Assembly: GCF_001668575.1 (NCBI RefSeq)
Contig: NZ_LZMD01000094.1
Location: 1-64,000, forward strand
Reading direction: 5' to 3'
Origin: Mycobacterium sp. 1164985.4
GTDB lineage: Bacteria; Actinomycetota; Actinomycetes; Mycobacteriales; Mycobacteriaceae
Length of the DNA: 64,000 bases
The position numbers were made by a program, and so were the translations under genes. Below are positions 26,478-34,168 of this stretch, one piece after another; within the stretch, counting starts at the first letter, position 1; every line of letters begins with the position of its first letter. A model generated the notes under the pieces. The model was not told the DNA's origin and did not search any database. It saw only the letters and a program-made list of their open reading frames with translations.

Positions 26478-28406
26478 GTGACTGCAGACGCTCGAGCAAT
26501 ACCGTCGCCGCACGCCGCGGACGTCGACCGCGATGAACTGAGGGCGAACCTCGCTCAGGCGGACCCCGGCGTCCTGGTCGCGGTGCTGGCGCAGTTGACG
26601 GGTGACCCGTCGGTGCTCGACCGGTTCGGGCCCAAGATCACGCACATCCCCGATCCGCCCGAGCGCGCCGGCGTCACCGACGCCGACACCATGGCGGCGC
26701 TTGTCGATGCGGTCGTCTCGGCGCTGTCCTCGCCGCGGGCCGAAGGGGCGATGGCCGCCGACGACATCGATCTGTTCACCCGCGCGCTGCCGGTGGCGCT
26801 CGGCTCCGACGTCGACGACGAGTTCGTTCCGCTCCTGCTCGAGCAGGGCGGTTTTCACCTCTCCCAGCCGACGTTGCCGCGCACCGTGCCGATCCCGCCG
26901 ACGACGAATGTCGCGATCGTCGGCGCGGGCATCGCGGGCATCATCACCGCGCTGGCCGCAGCCGACGCCGGGGTGCGGTATCAGATCTTCGACCGCAACG
27001 ACGAGGTCGGCGGTACCTGGTTGACGACGAAGTATCCCGGTATCGGTGTCGACACGCCGTCGGCGTACTACTCGCTGTCGCGGGAGGTCAACCCCGACTG
27101 GTCGAGCTACTACCCGCAGGGCGCGGAATACCAGAACTACCTGGTGTCGCTCGCCGACAGGCACGGACTGCGTGAGCACACCCGGTTCGGCACCGAGGTC
27201 GAGGCGCTGTGGTGGGACGACGCGCGCAACCAGTGGCAGATCCACGCGGTCGACCGCGACGGGAATCGCGACGTCAGCTACGCCCGGGTGGTCGTCACTG
27301 CCGCCGGCTATCTCAACCGACCGCGGTTTCCCGATGTTGAAGGTCGAGAATCGTTCGAGGGCACCAGTATTCACTCGGCGCTGTGGGATCCGTCGCTGGA
27401 CCTCACCGGTAAGCGGGTCGCCGTCATCGGCGCGGGGTGCACGGCCGTACAGATCGTCGACGCGTGTGTGAACGAGGTCGAACACCTGACCGTGTTCCAA
27501 CGGCAACCGCACTGGGTGGCTCCGCGAAAGCGGTTGTCCGACGATGTCCCCGAATTCCGGCGGTTCCTCGGACGGCACCTGCCGTACTACGCGAACTGGC
27601 ACCGGCTGAAGTCCTATTGGGCGACGGCCGACAACAACTATCCCGTCATCCTGCGCGACCCCGAGTGGGCGAAGGACCATCTGTCGATCTCGCAGGCCAA
27701 CGACGTCCTGCTGCAGATGTGCATGGAGTACATCAACGAAACGTTCGGCGAGGGATCGGAGCTGGCGAAGAAGGTCACCCCCGACTTCGCGCCATACGGC
27801 AAGCGCATCATCCGCGACCCGGGCGGCTACTACGCGGCGCTGACCCGGGAACACGTCGACGTGGAGGCGAGCGAACCGACCGCCGTCAATGCCACAGGCA
27901 TCGTTACAGAAGACGGGCGGCATATCGATCTCGACGTGATCATCTACGCCACCGGCTATCACCTCGACTTCCTGTCCACGGTCGACATCCGCGGCCGCGA
28001 CGGCAGGACACTGCGCGAGGAGTGGGGTGACAGTCCCCGTGCGTACCGCGGTGGCACGGTTCCGGGCTTCCCGAACCTGTTCATCACCTCGGCCCCCAAC
28101 TACAGCCCGGGCCACGGTGCGGGCGCCAACTTCTCCATGGAGGTGCTCGCGCATTACGTCATGGAATGTCTGCAACTGCTCGCGCTGCGCGATGCCGACA
28201 CCATCGAGGTGACGCGGGAGGCCTACGACGATTACGTCGCGCAGATCGACGAGGCGATGTCGCGGACGGTGTGGTGCCACACCCCGAACGCGCACACCTA
28301 CTACCGTTCGGCATCCGGTCGCGTGGTCGTCGCGACGCCGTACCGCCTGGTCGACATCTGGCACCAGCATCGCGCGCCCGTCGAAGAACACTTCGTGATC
28401 CGATGA
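26478..28406 (+). CDS. Baeyer-Villiger flavin monooxygenase
   Basis: A 642-residue FAD/NADPH monooxygenase that should insert oxygen next to a ketone to give an ester or lactone. It has the FAD motif VAIVGAGIAGIITALAAAD after a roughly 140-residue N-terminal extension. The BVMO fingerprint is FEGTSIHSALWD, and the NADPH motif is VAVIGAGCTAVQI. The long N-terminal extension is typical of steroid or large-ketone BVMOs. GTG 26478 is chosen because TACTTG (26467-26472) would be its leaderless -10. GTG 26472 is the alternative. It overlaps the next SDR by ATGA. Confidence 0.88.
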   Translation: MTADARAIPSPHAADVDRDELRANLAQADPGVLVAVLAQLTGDPSVLDRFGPKITHIPDPPERAGVTDADTMAALVDAVVSALSSPRAEGAMAADDIDLFTRALPVALGSDVDDEFVPLLLEQGGFHLSQPTLPRTVPIPPTTNVAIVGAGIAGIITALAAADAGVRYQIFDRNDEVGGTWLTTKYPGIGVDTPSAYYSLSREVNPDWSSYYPQGAEYQNYLVSLADRHGLREHTRFGTEVEALWWDDARNQWQIHAVDRDGNRDVSYARVVVTAAGYLNRPRFPDVEGRESFEGTSIHSALWDPSLDLTGKRVAVIGAGCTAVQIVDACVNEVEHLTVFQRQPHWVAPRKRLSDDVPEFRRFLGRHLPYYANWHRLKSYWATADNNYPVILRDPEWAKDHLSISQANDVLLQMCMEYINETFGEGSELAKKVTPDFAPYGKRIIRDPGGYYAALTREHVDVEASEPTAVNATGIVTEDGRHIDLDVIIYATGYHLDFLSTVDIRGRDGRTLREEWGDSPRAYRGGTVPGFPNLFITSAPNYSPGHGAGANFSMEVLAHYVMECLQLLALRDADTIEVTREAYDDYVAQIDEAMSRTVWCHTPNAHTYYRSASGRVVVATPYRLVDIWHQHRAPVEEHFVIR

Positions 28407-29290
28407 CCGGCCTGCTCGCAGGCAAGACGGCGCTGGTCACCGGCAGTAGCCGGGGCATCGGACGCGCTGTGGCGCAACGCCTTTCCGCCGAGGGCGCGAC
28501 TGTGGTGGTCACCGCGCGATCGTTCGAGCCGTCGGCGTCGATACGCGGCGGTGCGGCGACGGCCCTGCCGGGGACGATCGCCGAGACCGTCGAGCTGATC
28601 GAGGGGGCGGGCGGCACCGCGATCGGCATCGCCGCCGACCTCGAAGACCCGGAACAACGGGGCGGGTTGGTCGACGAGGTCGTCGAACGCGCGGGTGGGC
28701 TGGACATTCTCGTCAACAACGCGGGTTTCGCAGATTATGCCTGCGTCGAGGACATGGGCCTGGACACCTTCGACCGCACCGTCGAGCACTATCTGCGCAC
28801 GCCGTTCGTGCTGACCAAGGCCGCCGTGCCGCAGATGCGGAAACGGGGTGCAGGCTGGATCGTCAACATCGGGTCGGTGACCGGTGTTGCTCCCGTGCGG
28901 CCGTACCGCGAGTACAACAAGACGTCCGGCGACGTCGTCTACGCCTCCTGCAAGGCCGCCTTGCACCGCTTCACGCAGGGAGTGGCCGCCGAACTACTCG
29001 ACTCGAACATCGCGGTGAACTGCGTCGGCCCGTCGACGGCCATCCGCACTCCCGGTGCGGCACAACTCATTCCGGACACCTTCCCGACCGAGCCGGTCGA
29101 GTATCTGGCCGAGACGGTGCTGGCGATGTGTCACCGGCCCGCCGCCGAGCGCACCGGGCTGGTCGCGTTCAGCCTGCACTATCCGTGGTCGCAAGGGCTG
29201 ACCGTGCACACGCTCGACGGCACCGCCGAGTTGCCGCCGCTGGAACCGCCCGCGACGGCCAATCCGAACATCCTGCCCGCCGGCCTTTAG
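28403..29290 (+). CDS. Short-chain dehydrogenase/reductase
   Basis: A 295-residue SDR with cofactor motif TGSSRGIG at about residues 13-20, NNAGFADYACVED, the serine region IGSVTG and the active-site YASCK. A roughly 40-residue insertion after the cofactor helix (SFEPSASIRGGAATALPG) and a Pro-rich C-terminus set it apart from the other SDRs here. ATG 28403 overlaps the BVMO stop, so it probably acts on the product or substrate of that monooxygenase. Confidence 0.87.
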   Translation: MTGLLAGKTALVTGSSRGIGRAVAQRLSAEGATVVVTARSFEPSASIRGGAATALPGTIAETVELIEGAGGTAIGIAADLEDPEQRGGLVDEVVERAGGLDILVNNAGFADYACVEDMGLDTFDRTVEHYLRTPFVLTKAAVPQMRKRGAGWIVNIGSVTGVAPVRPYREYNKTSGDVVYASCKAALHRFTQGVAAELLDSNIAVNCVGPSTAIRTPGAAQLIPDTFPTEPVEYLAETVLAMCHRPAAERTGLVAFSLHYPWSQGLTVHTLDGTAELPPLEPPATANPNILPAGL

Positions 29291-29293
29291 CGG

Positions 29294-29338
29294 TTTCGGT
29301 GCACTAACGATCGATGAGCGACTGCTAGCGCACCGAAA
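29294..29338. repeat. Long palindromic element at convergent gene ends, copy 2
   Basis: TTTCGGTGCACTA (29294-29306) is inverted as TAGCGCACCGAAA (29326-29338) with one mismatch. It closely matches the element at 13271-13319. It again fills the gap between convergent genes and abuts the stop codon of the minus-strand gene at 29339. Confidence 0.85.
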
Positions 29339-29959
29339 TCACTGTGGAAGGGTGCTGCAGAAGCTGTGGCAGACCCGGTCGCGGACGACGACGTCGGGGC
29401 ATTCGGGGTCGAACCAGCGGTCCACGTACGCCCAGTGAATAGGGTGCATGAGGTACGGACCGGTCAGACCCTCGAGGTCGCGGAACTCCTGCTCGAAGAC
29501 GTGGGTCCACGGTGAGGTGCCGACGGCCGAGTCGACGCGACTGAGTTGCCATGTGCCGATCGAGGTGACATAGCGGGGGAGCAGGCGCAGATCGTCCTCG
29601 AACCGCGCCACCGTCGCCTCGTCGGTGTCCGGTTGCACCCGCAGCAGCAGTGTCCGATAAACGGTGGCGGAAATGTCTCGGGTGACGCTCGAGACGCCCG
29701 TGTAGGTGGCGCCGTTGACGTGGGCGACCTCGGGGCGGTCGAGCAACGCGTCGAAAGACGGTGCCACCGAGGACCATCCGTCGGCGTCGCCGAACCGCAG
29801 ATGCATGAGGATGTCGCCGCCGTTGCGCACGCCCGGCAGCGTCGGCTGCACCAGAGTGTGGGCCGCGCCGCTGGCCACCGACGCCTCCCGCAGCTCCTTC
29901 AGCAGGCGGTCGCGTTCGGGCACACCGGCCACATCGATCAGCCGGATGACGCTATACAT
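29339..29959 (-). CDS. Dimeric alpha/beta-barrel-like (Dabb-type) protein
   Basis: A 206-residue soluble protein with two similar halves, each starting like a ferredoxin-fold barrel (MYSVIRLIDVAGVPERDRLLKEL, then VYRTLLLRVQPDTDEATVARFEDDL). The second half contains SRVDSAVGTSPWTHVFEQEF, typical of stress-responsive Dabb proteins. ATG 29959 overlaps the upstream gene by 8 bp. Dabb folds include cyclases and small hydratases; a decarboxylase or isomerase role is possible but unknown. Confidence 0.72.
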   Translation of the reverse strand: MYSVIRLIDVAGVPERDRLLKELREASVASGAAHTLVQPTLPGVRNGGDILMHLRFGDADGWSSVAPSFDALLDRPEVAHVNGATYTGVSSVTRDISATVYRTLLLRVQPDTDEATVARFEDDLRLLPRYVTSIGTWQLSRVDSAVGTSPWTHVFEQEFRDLEGLTGPYLMHPIHWAYVDRWFDPECPDVVVRDRVCHSFCSTLPQ

Positions 29960-30299
29960 CGCACAGTCCGTCCACATCGGTTGCCGCGGCGGCGACGCTG
30001 CGGGTGTGCTCCACGACGAGTTCGGCCACGCCGTCCCACCACGCACCGAGCGTAGCGTCGGGCCTGCCTTTCCACGTCATCTCCCACCAGGCCTGCGGGC
30101 TGGGTAGCGACCACGTCACGGTGACCACGTTGGATTGGTCGTCGAACCATATCGGTGGGCTGACGAGCACGTCGCGAAGCGTCATCCCGCGATCGCGCGC
30201 ACCCGGCGCGTATTCGGCCAGATACGTGTTGACGAAACGCCTTGCGCATCCGGGCCGGGTGATGACCCGGTCGATGACGAACACCTCACCGTCGGCCAT
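29952..30299 (-). CDS. Small conserved protein, probable alpha+beta barrel
   Basis: A 115-residue protein beginning VFVIDRVITRPGCARRFVNTYLAEYAPGA, with several Trp residues (WSLPSPQAWWEMTW). The size and beta-alpha-beta pattern fit a single-domain dimeric barrel (NIPSNAP- or ABM-like), but no family is certain. ATG 30299 has a perfect TAGTGT -10 six bases upstream and lies 40 nt from the shared site, so the mRNA is predicted to be leaderless. It forms a two-gene operon with the Dabb gene. Confidence 0.68.
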   Translation of the reverse strand: MADGEVFVIDRVITRPGCARRFVNTYLAEYAPGARDRGMTLRDVLVSPPIWFDDQSNVVTVTWSLPSPQAWWEMTWKGRPDATLGAWWDGVAELVVEHTRSVAAAATDVDGLCDV

Positions 30300-30339
30300 G
30301 GCCCGACACTAGAGCGACGGCGTTCGTGGTGCCGATGAC

Positions 30340-30358
30340 GCTCCCGGCCATCGGGACG
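30340..30358. promoter_or_regulatory. Shared 19-bp regulon site, divergent barrel-protein/OYE promoter
   Basis: GCTCCCG-GCCAT-CGGGACG is 40 nt from ATG 30299 on the minus strand and 41 nt from ATG 30400 on the plus strand. TAGTGT and CACCGT are the matching -10 candidates, each ending six bases before its start codon. This is the clearest symmetric example. Confidence 0.75.
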
Positions 30359-30399
30359 ACACGGTTGACCGCCGCCGCGGTGGGGAGCACCGTGGTCCG

Positions 30400-31605
30400 A
30401 TGACCGTTGAGACGCTGGACCCGTTCGCGCCGTCCCGGCTCGGTCCGGTGAAGCTGCGCAACCGGGTCATCAAGGCCGCGACGTCAGAGGGCCGCTCGCC
30501 CGACGGCATGGTCACCGACGACCTGATCGACTTTCACGTCGCATTCGCCAAGGGCGGCGTGGGCATGACGACGGTCGCGTACTGCTGCGTCTCGAAGGAG
30601 GGCGCCAGCGCACCCGGCCAGATCGTGATGAGCCCGGCGGCGCTGCCCGGACTGCGCAGGCTCACCGACGCCGTGCACGCGACAGGCGCGGCGATCTCGG
30701 CGCAGCTCGGCCACGCCGGCGTCGTCGCTCCGAAGAAGTTGACCGGCGTCACGGCCGTCGCCCCCAGCCGCTTCGTCAACCCCACCTCCTTCGCCTACTG
30801 TCGCGAGATCACCCGCGACGAGATCCGTGACGTGATCGGACAATTCGCGACAGCGGCGCAGGTTGCCATCGACTCCGGCTTCGACGCCGTCGAACTGCAC
30901 TTCGGCCATCTCTACCTGCCGAGCTCGTTCCTCAGTGCGCGGATCAACCGGCGCCGCGACGAATACGGCGGTTCGATCGACAACCGGTCGCGGTTGGTCC
31001 GCGAAATCGCGACCCGGGTCCGAGACGTCGTGAAGAACCAGATCGCGGTCATCGCGAAACTCGACATGGACGACGGGCTGCCCGGCGGCATCTGGATCGA
31101 CGAGGCCCTGCGGACCGCGCAACTGCTCGACGCCGACTCCGCGCTGGACGCCATCGAGCTGACCCAGGGTTCCTCGGTCTACAAACCGATGTACCTGTTC
31201 CGCGGCGACGTCCCGGTCAAGGAATTCGCCGAGGTGATGCCGTCCGCGCTGCGGCCCGGCGTCCGCCTCGCAGGCAAGCGGGTCATGGGCAGTTACCCGT
31301 ACCGCGATCTCTACATGCTCGACGCGGCACGGCAGTTCGTGCCGGTGGTCCGCAACACCAAGCTGATCCTGCTGGGCGGCGTCACGAACTACGAGCATCT
31401 CCAGACAGGGCTGCGTGAGGGCTTTGACTTCATGGCGATGGGCAGGGCACTGCTGCGTGAACCCGACCTGGTCAACGCGATGATCGCCGACCACGACACG
31501 CGCAGTCGCTGCAACCACAACAACAAGTGCATGGTCACGGTGTTCGGCCGGACCCACTGCGTGCTCGACCCGCACCAGCGCTACGGGCCGGTGCCGAAGG
31601 TCTAG
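30400..31605 (+). CDS. Old Yellow Enzyme-family NADH:flavin oxidoreductase
   Basis: A 401-residue FMN TIM-barrel enzyme: PSRLGPVKLRNRVIKAATSEG at the N-terminus, SAQLGHAGVVAPK, the active-site region VELHFGHLYLPSSFLS, RRRDEYGGSIDNRSRL, and a late FMN-phosphate motif LLGGVTNYEHLQ. The usual HGAHGYL appears as HFGHLYL. OYEs reduce activated double bonds of enones, so a steroid enone is plausible. The Cys-rich C-terminus (CNHNNKCMV) is like that of 2,4-dienoyl-CoA reductase relatives, but the C-terminal NAD domain is missing. Confidence 0.88.
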   Translation: MTVETLDPFAPSRLGPVKLRNRVIKAATSEGRSPDGMVTDDLIDFHVAFAKGGVGMTTVAYCCVSKEGASAPGQIVMSPAALPGLRRLTDAVHATGAAISAQLGHAGVVAPKKLTGVTAVAPSRFVNPTSFAYCREITRDEIRDVIGQFATAAQVAIDSGFDAVELHFGHLYLPSSFLSARINRRRDEYGGSIDNRSRLVREIATRVRDVVKNQIAVIAKLDMDDGLPGGIWIDEALRTAQLLDADSALDAIELTQGSSVYKPMYLFRGDVPVKEFAEVMPSALRPGVRLAGKRVMGSYPYRDLYMLDAARQFVPVVRNTKLILLGGVTNYEHLQTGLREGFDFMAMGRALLREPDLVNAMIADHDTRSRCNHNNKCMVTVFGRTHCVLDPHQRYGPVPKV

Positions 31606-31615
31606 CCGGAGGGCG

Positions 31616-32524
31616 TCACAACACCTTCGCGAGTTCTTGGGTGGCTTGGCGCCGCGCCTCATGAGCGATGTCGAGCATCGGCATCGTCATGAAACCGTGA
31701 ATCCCGCCGTCGAACGTGCACCGCGCCACGGGCACACCCGCAGCTTCCAACGCGTCGGCGTAGGCAACGCCCTCGTCCCGCAGCGGATCGTGACCCGCGA
31801 TCACCACCACCGCCGGCGGCAGCCCGGCCAGGCGCGCCTGTAGCGGCGACGCATAGGGGTGGGTGCGGTCGGCGGGGGAGGGCGCGTACTGGTCCCAGTA
31901 CCACTGCAGTGCCGGCCGCGGATTGTAGAAACCCTTGCCGTACAGCCGGTATGACTCGGTTTCGAAGTCCGCGGCGATCATCGGATAGATCAGTAATTGG
32001 GCGGACAGCGCGGGCCCGCCGCGGTCGCGCGCCATCAGGGTGGTGACCGCCGCGAGGTTGCCTCCGGCGCTGTCACCTGCCACCGCGAGCCTGTCCGGGT
32101 CGCCACCGAAGTCCGCGGCGTGCTCGGCCGCCCACCGCGTCGCCGCGTACACGTCTTCGGCGGCGGCCGGCCACCTGCTCTCGGGCGCGAGTCGGTAGTC
32201 CACCGAGATGACCACCGCGGAGAGGAGATTCGCCAGATTGCGGCACAGACCGTCGTGGCTGTCGAGGTCGCAGAACACGAATCCACCGCCATGGGCGTAC
32301 ACCACCACCGGCATCGGGACATCCGACACCGGTCGGTAGATCCGGACCGGGACATCGCCGGCGATGGTCACGTCTTCGACCGATCCGACGGCCTCGGGCT
32401 GTGCCGGAGGCACAAACCGCGATCGGATCGTCGCTCGCGCCTGCGCACCGCTCATGGTGTGCACCGGCGGAAATCCGGAGTCCAGCGCCTCGATCAGGTC
32501 GGCGATCTGCGGATCGAGTGTCAC
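31616..32524 (-). CDS. HSL-family esterase/lipase
   Basis: A 302-residue alpha/beta hydrolase with YAHGGGFVFCD (oxyanion hole), GDSAGGNLAAV (nucleophile), GHDPLRDEGV (acid) and GGIHGFMTM (histidine). GTG 32524 is chosen because it overlaps the IclR stop as GTGA; the longer frame to 32770 is a shadow. It is co-transcribed with the IclR regulator and is distinct in sequence from the HSL esterase at 14.5 kb. Confidence 0.88.
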   Translation of the reverse strand: MTLDPQIADLIEALDSGFPPVHTMSGAQARATIRSRFVPPAQPEAVGSVEDVTIAGDVPVRIYRPVSDVPMPVVVYAHGGGFVFCDLDSHDGLCRNLANLLSAVVISVDYRLAPESRWPAAAEDVYAATRWAAEHAADFGGDPDRLAVAGDSAGGNLAAVTTLMARDRGGPALSAQLLIYPMIAADFETESYRLYGKGFYNPRPALQWYWDQYAPSPADRTHPYASPLQARLAGLPPAVVVIAGHDPLRDEGVAYADALEAAGVPVARCTFDGGIHGFMTMPMLDIAHEARRQATQELAKVL

Positions 32525-33363
32525 GCGTACTGCAACACCGGCTCGCGGGGCGCCGTGGGTCGCGGTGCAGGCATGTTCCGCAGCGGCCGGGCCTGCTGCA
32601 GCGTCGGGGCCACCCGTCGCGGACCGTCCTCGGCGTTGCGCCACACCGCCATGGCCGTCATCCGCACCGGCGCGACGAGACGCTGGTCGAACATCATGCG
32701 GTTCATCGGGCCGCACACCGACACGGCCGCCACGGCCTCGCCCTGGCCGCCGATCGGCGCTGCGACACAACCGAATCCGGTGAGGGCTTCTTCGCGGTCG
32801 AACGCGATGCCATGCGAACGCACCTTGGCCAGCTCGGTGCGCAATTGGACGGGCGACCCGATGGAGTACTTGGTACGGCGGTTCGTCAGGTCGATCGTGT
32901 CGTAGTTCAGGTCGGTCGCGGTGGCCAGCATCGCCTTGCCCAGCGCCGAACAGTGCGCGGGGTGACGCCCTCCGACTCGGCTGGGAATGGCTGCGCCCAA
33001 CCCGTCGCCGATCTTCTCCAGATACACGACATCGGTGCCGTCGAGGACGGCGAGGTGGACGACCAGACCGGTGGCGCGATGCAGGTCGTGCAGCAGGGGC
33101 ACCGCTGCGCGGTGCAGGCGGTCCTGGTGCACGGCAAGCGAACCCAACTCGACCAGCCGCATGCCCAACTCGTAATCGCGCCCGTTGCGCCGTAGCCAGC
33201 GCAGCTGGACGAGGCGCTCGAGCATGCGGTGCGCGGACGAGCGGGGAAGCCCGGTGCGGCGAACGATCTGCGCCAGTGTCAGCCGTCCCGGCCCATCGAA
33301 AGCGTCAAGAACCAGCGATACGCGGTCGAGGACGGCGCTGGGTGTTTCAACAGTCGGTGTCAT
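32521..33363 (-). CDS. IclR-family transcriptional regulator
   Basis: A 280-residue regulator. The N-terminal winged helix (residues about 10-70) carries LTLAQIVRRTGLPRSSAHRMLERLVQL. The C-terminal effector domain (about 90-250) carries HLAVLDGTDVVYLEKI and HCSALGKAML. A Pro/Arg-rich tail follows. IclR proteins can repress or activate and often control aromatic or steroid degradation. Its own promoter carries a different palindrome (33406-33423). It is one of two candidates for reading the island's 19-bp sites. Confidence 0.9.
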   Translation of the reverse strand: MTPTVETPSAVLDRVSLVLDAFDGPGRLTLAQIVRRTGLPRSSAHRMLERLVQLRWLRRNGRDYELGMRLVELGSLAVHQDRLHRAAVPLLHDLHRATGLVVHLAVLDGTDVVYLEKIGDGLGAAIPSRVGGRHPAHCSALGKAMLATATDLNYDTIDLTNRRTKYSIGSPVQLRTELAKVRSHGIAFDREEALTGFGCVAAPIGGQGEAVAAVSVCGPMNRMMFDQRLVAPVRMTAMAVWRNAEDGPRRVAPTLQQARPLRNMPAPRPTAPREPVLQYA

Positions 33364-33405
33364 GTGGCCTCCGGAGAGCGACCTGCACAGGCAGGCAATA
33401 TTTCT

Positions 33406-33423
33406 AATAGGAATATGCCTATT
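33406..33423. promoter_or_regulatory. Palindromic candidate operator of the IclR gene
   Basis: AATAGG-AATATG-CCTATT is a perfect 6-bp inverted repeat 42 nt upstream of ATG 33363, in a strikingly AT-rich patch. It is unlike the GC-rich 19-bp sites elsewhere but sits at the same distance from the start codon. It could be an autoregulatory site or the target of another regulator. Confidence 0.55.
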
Positions 33424-33527
33424 TGTAGCATGCCGCTGTGCGAGGTGTCACACGATCACTACGATTTGCTTTCGGTCACGTCAATGACTGCGGTGTCGGG
33501 CCGCGCACCGGCGTGTTGCGACCCCGG

Positions 33528-34138
33528 CTAGGGCGAAACGGCGTCGCTTCGGGGGTCGATCAGGATCTTGGCGTGCGCCTCGGCCGCGCCCAGCACCTCA
33601 AAGGCGCGGGCCACGCCGTCCAGGCCCACCGTGCCGGTGACGAGGGACGAGGCGTCCACCTTGCCCTCGGCGAGCAGGTGCAGCGTGTCGCGGAACTCCA
33701 GCGGCGTGTAGCCGAAGACGAACCGCAGGTCGATGTCCTTGCCGTTCGCGACCGCCGGGCGGAAGTGGTCGGTGCCCATGCACACGCCGACGACGACGAC
33801 CCGCGACTGCACGGGCGCCGCCCGGATGATGCCGTCGATGACCCCGGGCACGCCGACGCATTCGAAAACCACCGGCCGCTTCGGCGACGCTGCGCCCAGC
33901 CTGTCGGCGACCCGGTACACATGCGACCACCCGGGCACGCGGCGCAGCTTCTCCATCGTGCCGACGGCGAGTTCGAACAACTGTTGGGCCTCGGTGACAG
34001 CCCCGGACTGATCGACGGCCGTGTACGGGGAGTCGACGGCGGGGTCGACGACGACGTCGGCGCCGCAGCGCACCGCCATCTCGCGACGGGTCGCAGAGAA
34101 GTCGCCAGGGTGCCTCGTTCACAGCTGACGGCCTTCAT
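33528..34138 (-). pseudogene. Internally deleted zinc-binding alcohol dehydrogenase
   Basis: From ATG 34138 the first 11 residues read MKAVSCERGTL, a normal MDR-dehydrogenase start. The sequence then jumps, in another frame, at about 34104 to DFSATRREMAVRCGADVVVDP, which normally lies in the second half of the Rossmann domain. Roughly 180-190 codons holding the catalytic zinc and cofactor regions are gone. The rest stays open to 33528 (GYTPLEFRDTLHLLAEGKVD). Missing residues and the frame change indicate a remnant; a truncated 183-codon ORF (start 34079) remains. Confidence 0.8.
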
Positions 34139-34168
34139 GGGTCCATCGTGTACCACGCGGACAGGGGA

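Noticed and set aside
24798-28391. A 1197-codon minus-strand open frame extending from FadD across the BVMO gene
   Set aside because: Only the first 525 codons from 26375 are FadD. The remainder is exactly antisense to the BVMO, has no recognisable domains and reflects high GC with few stops.
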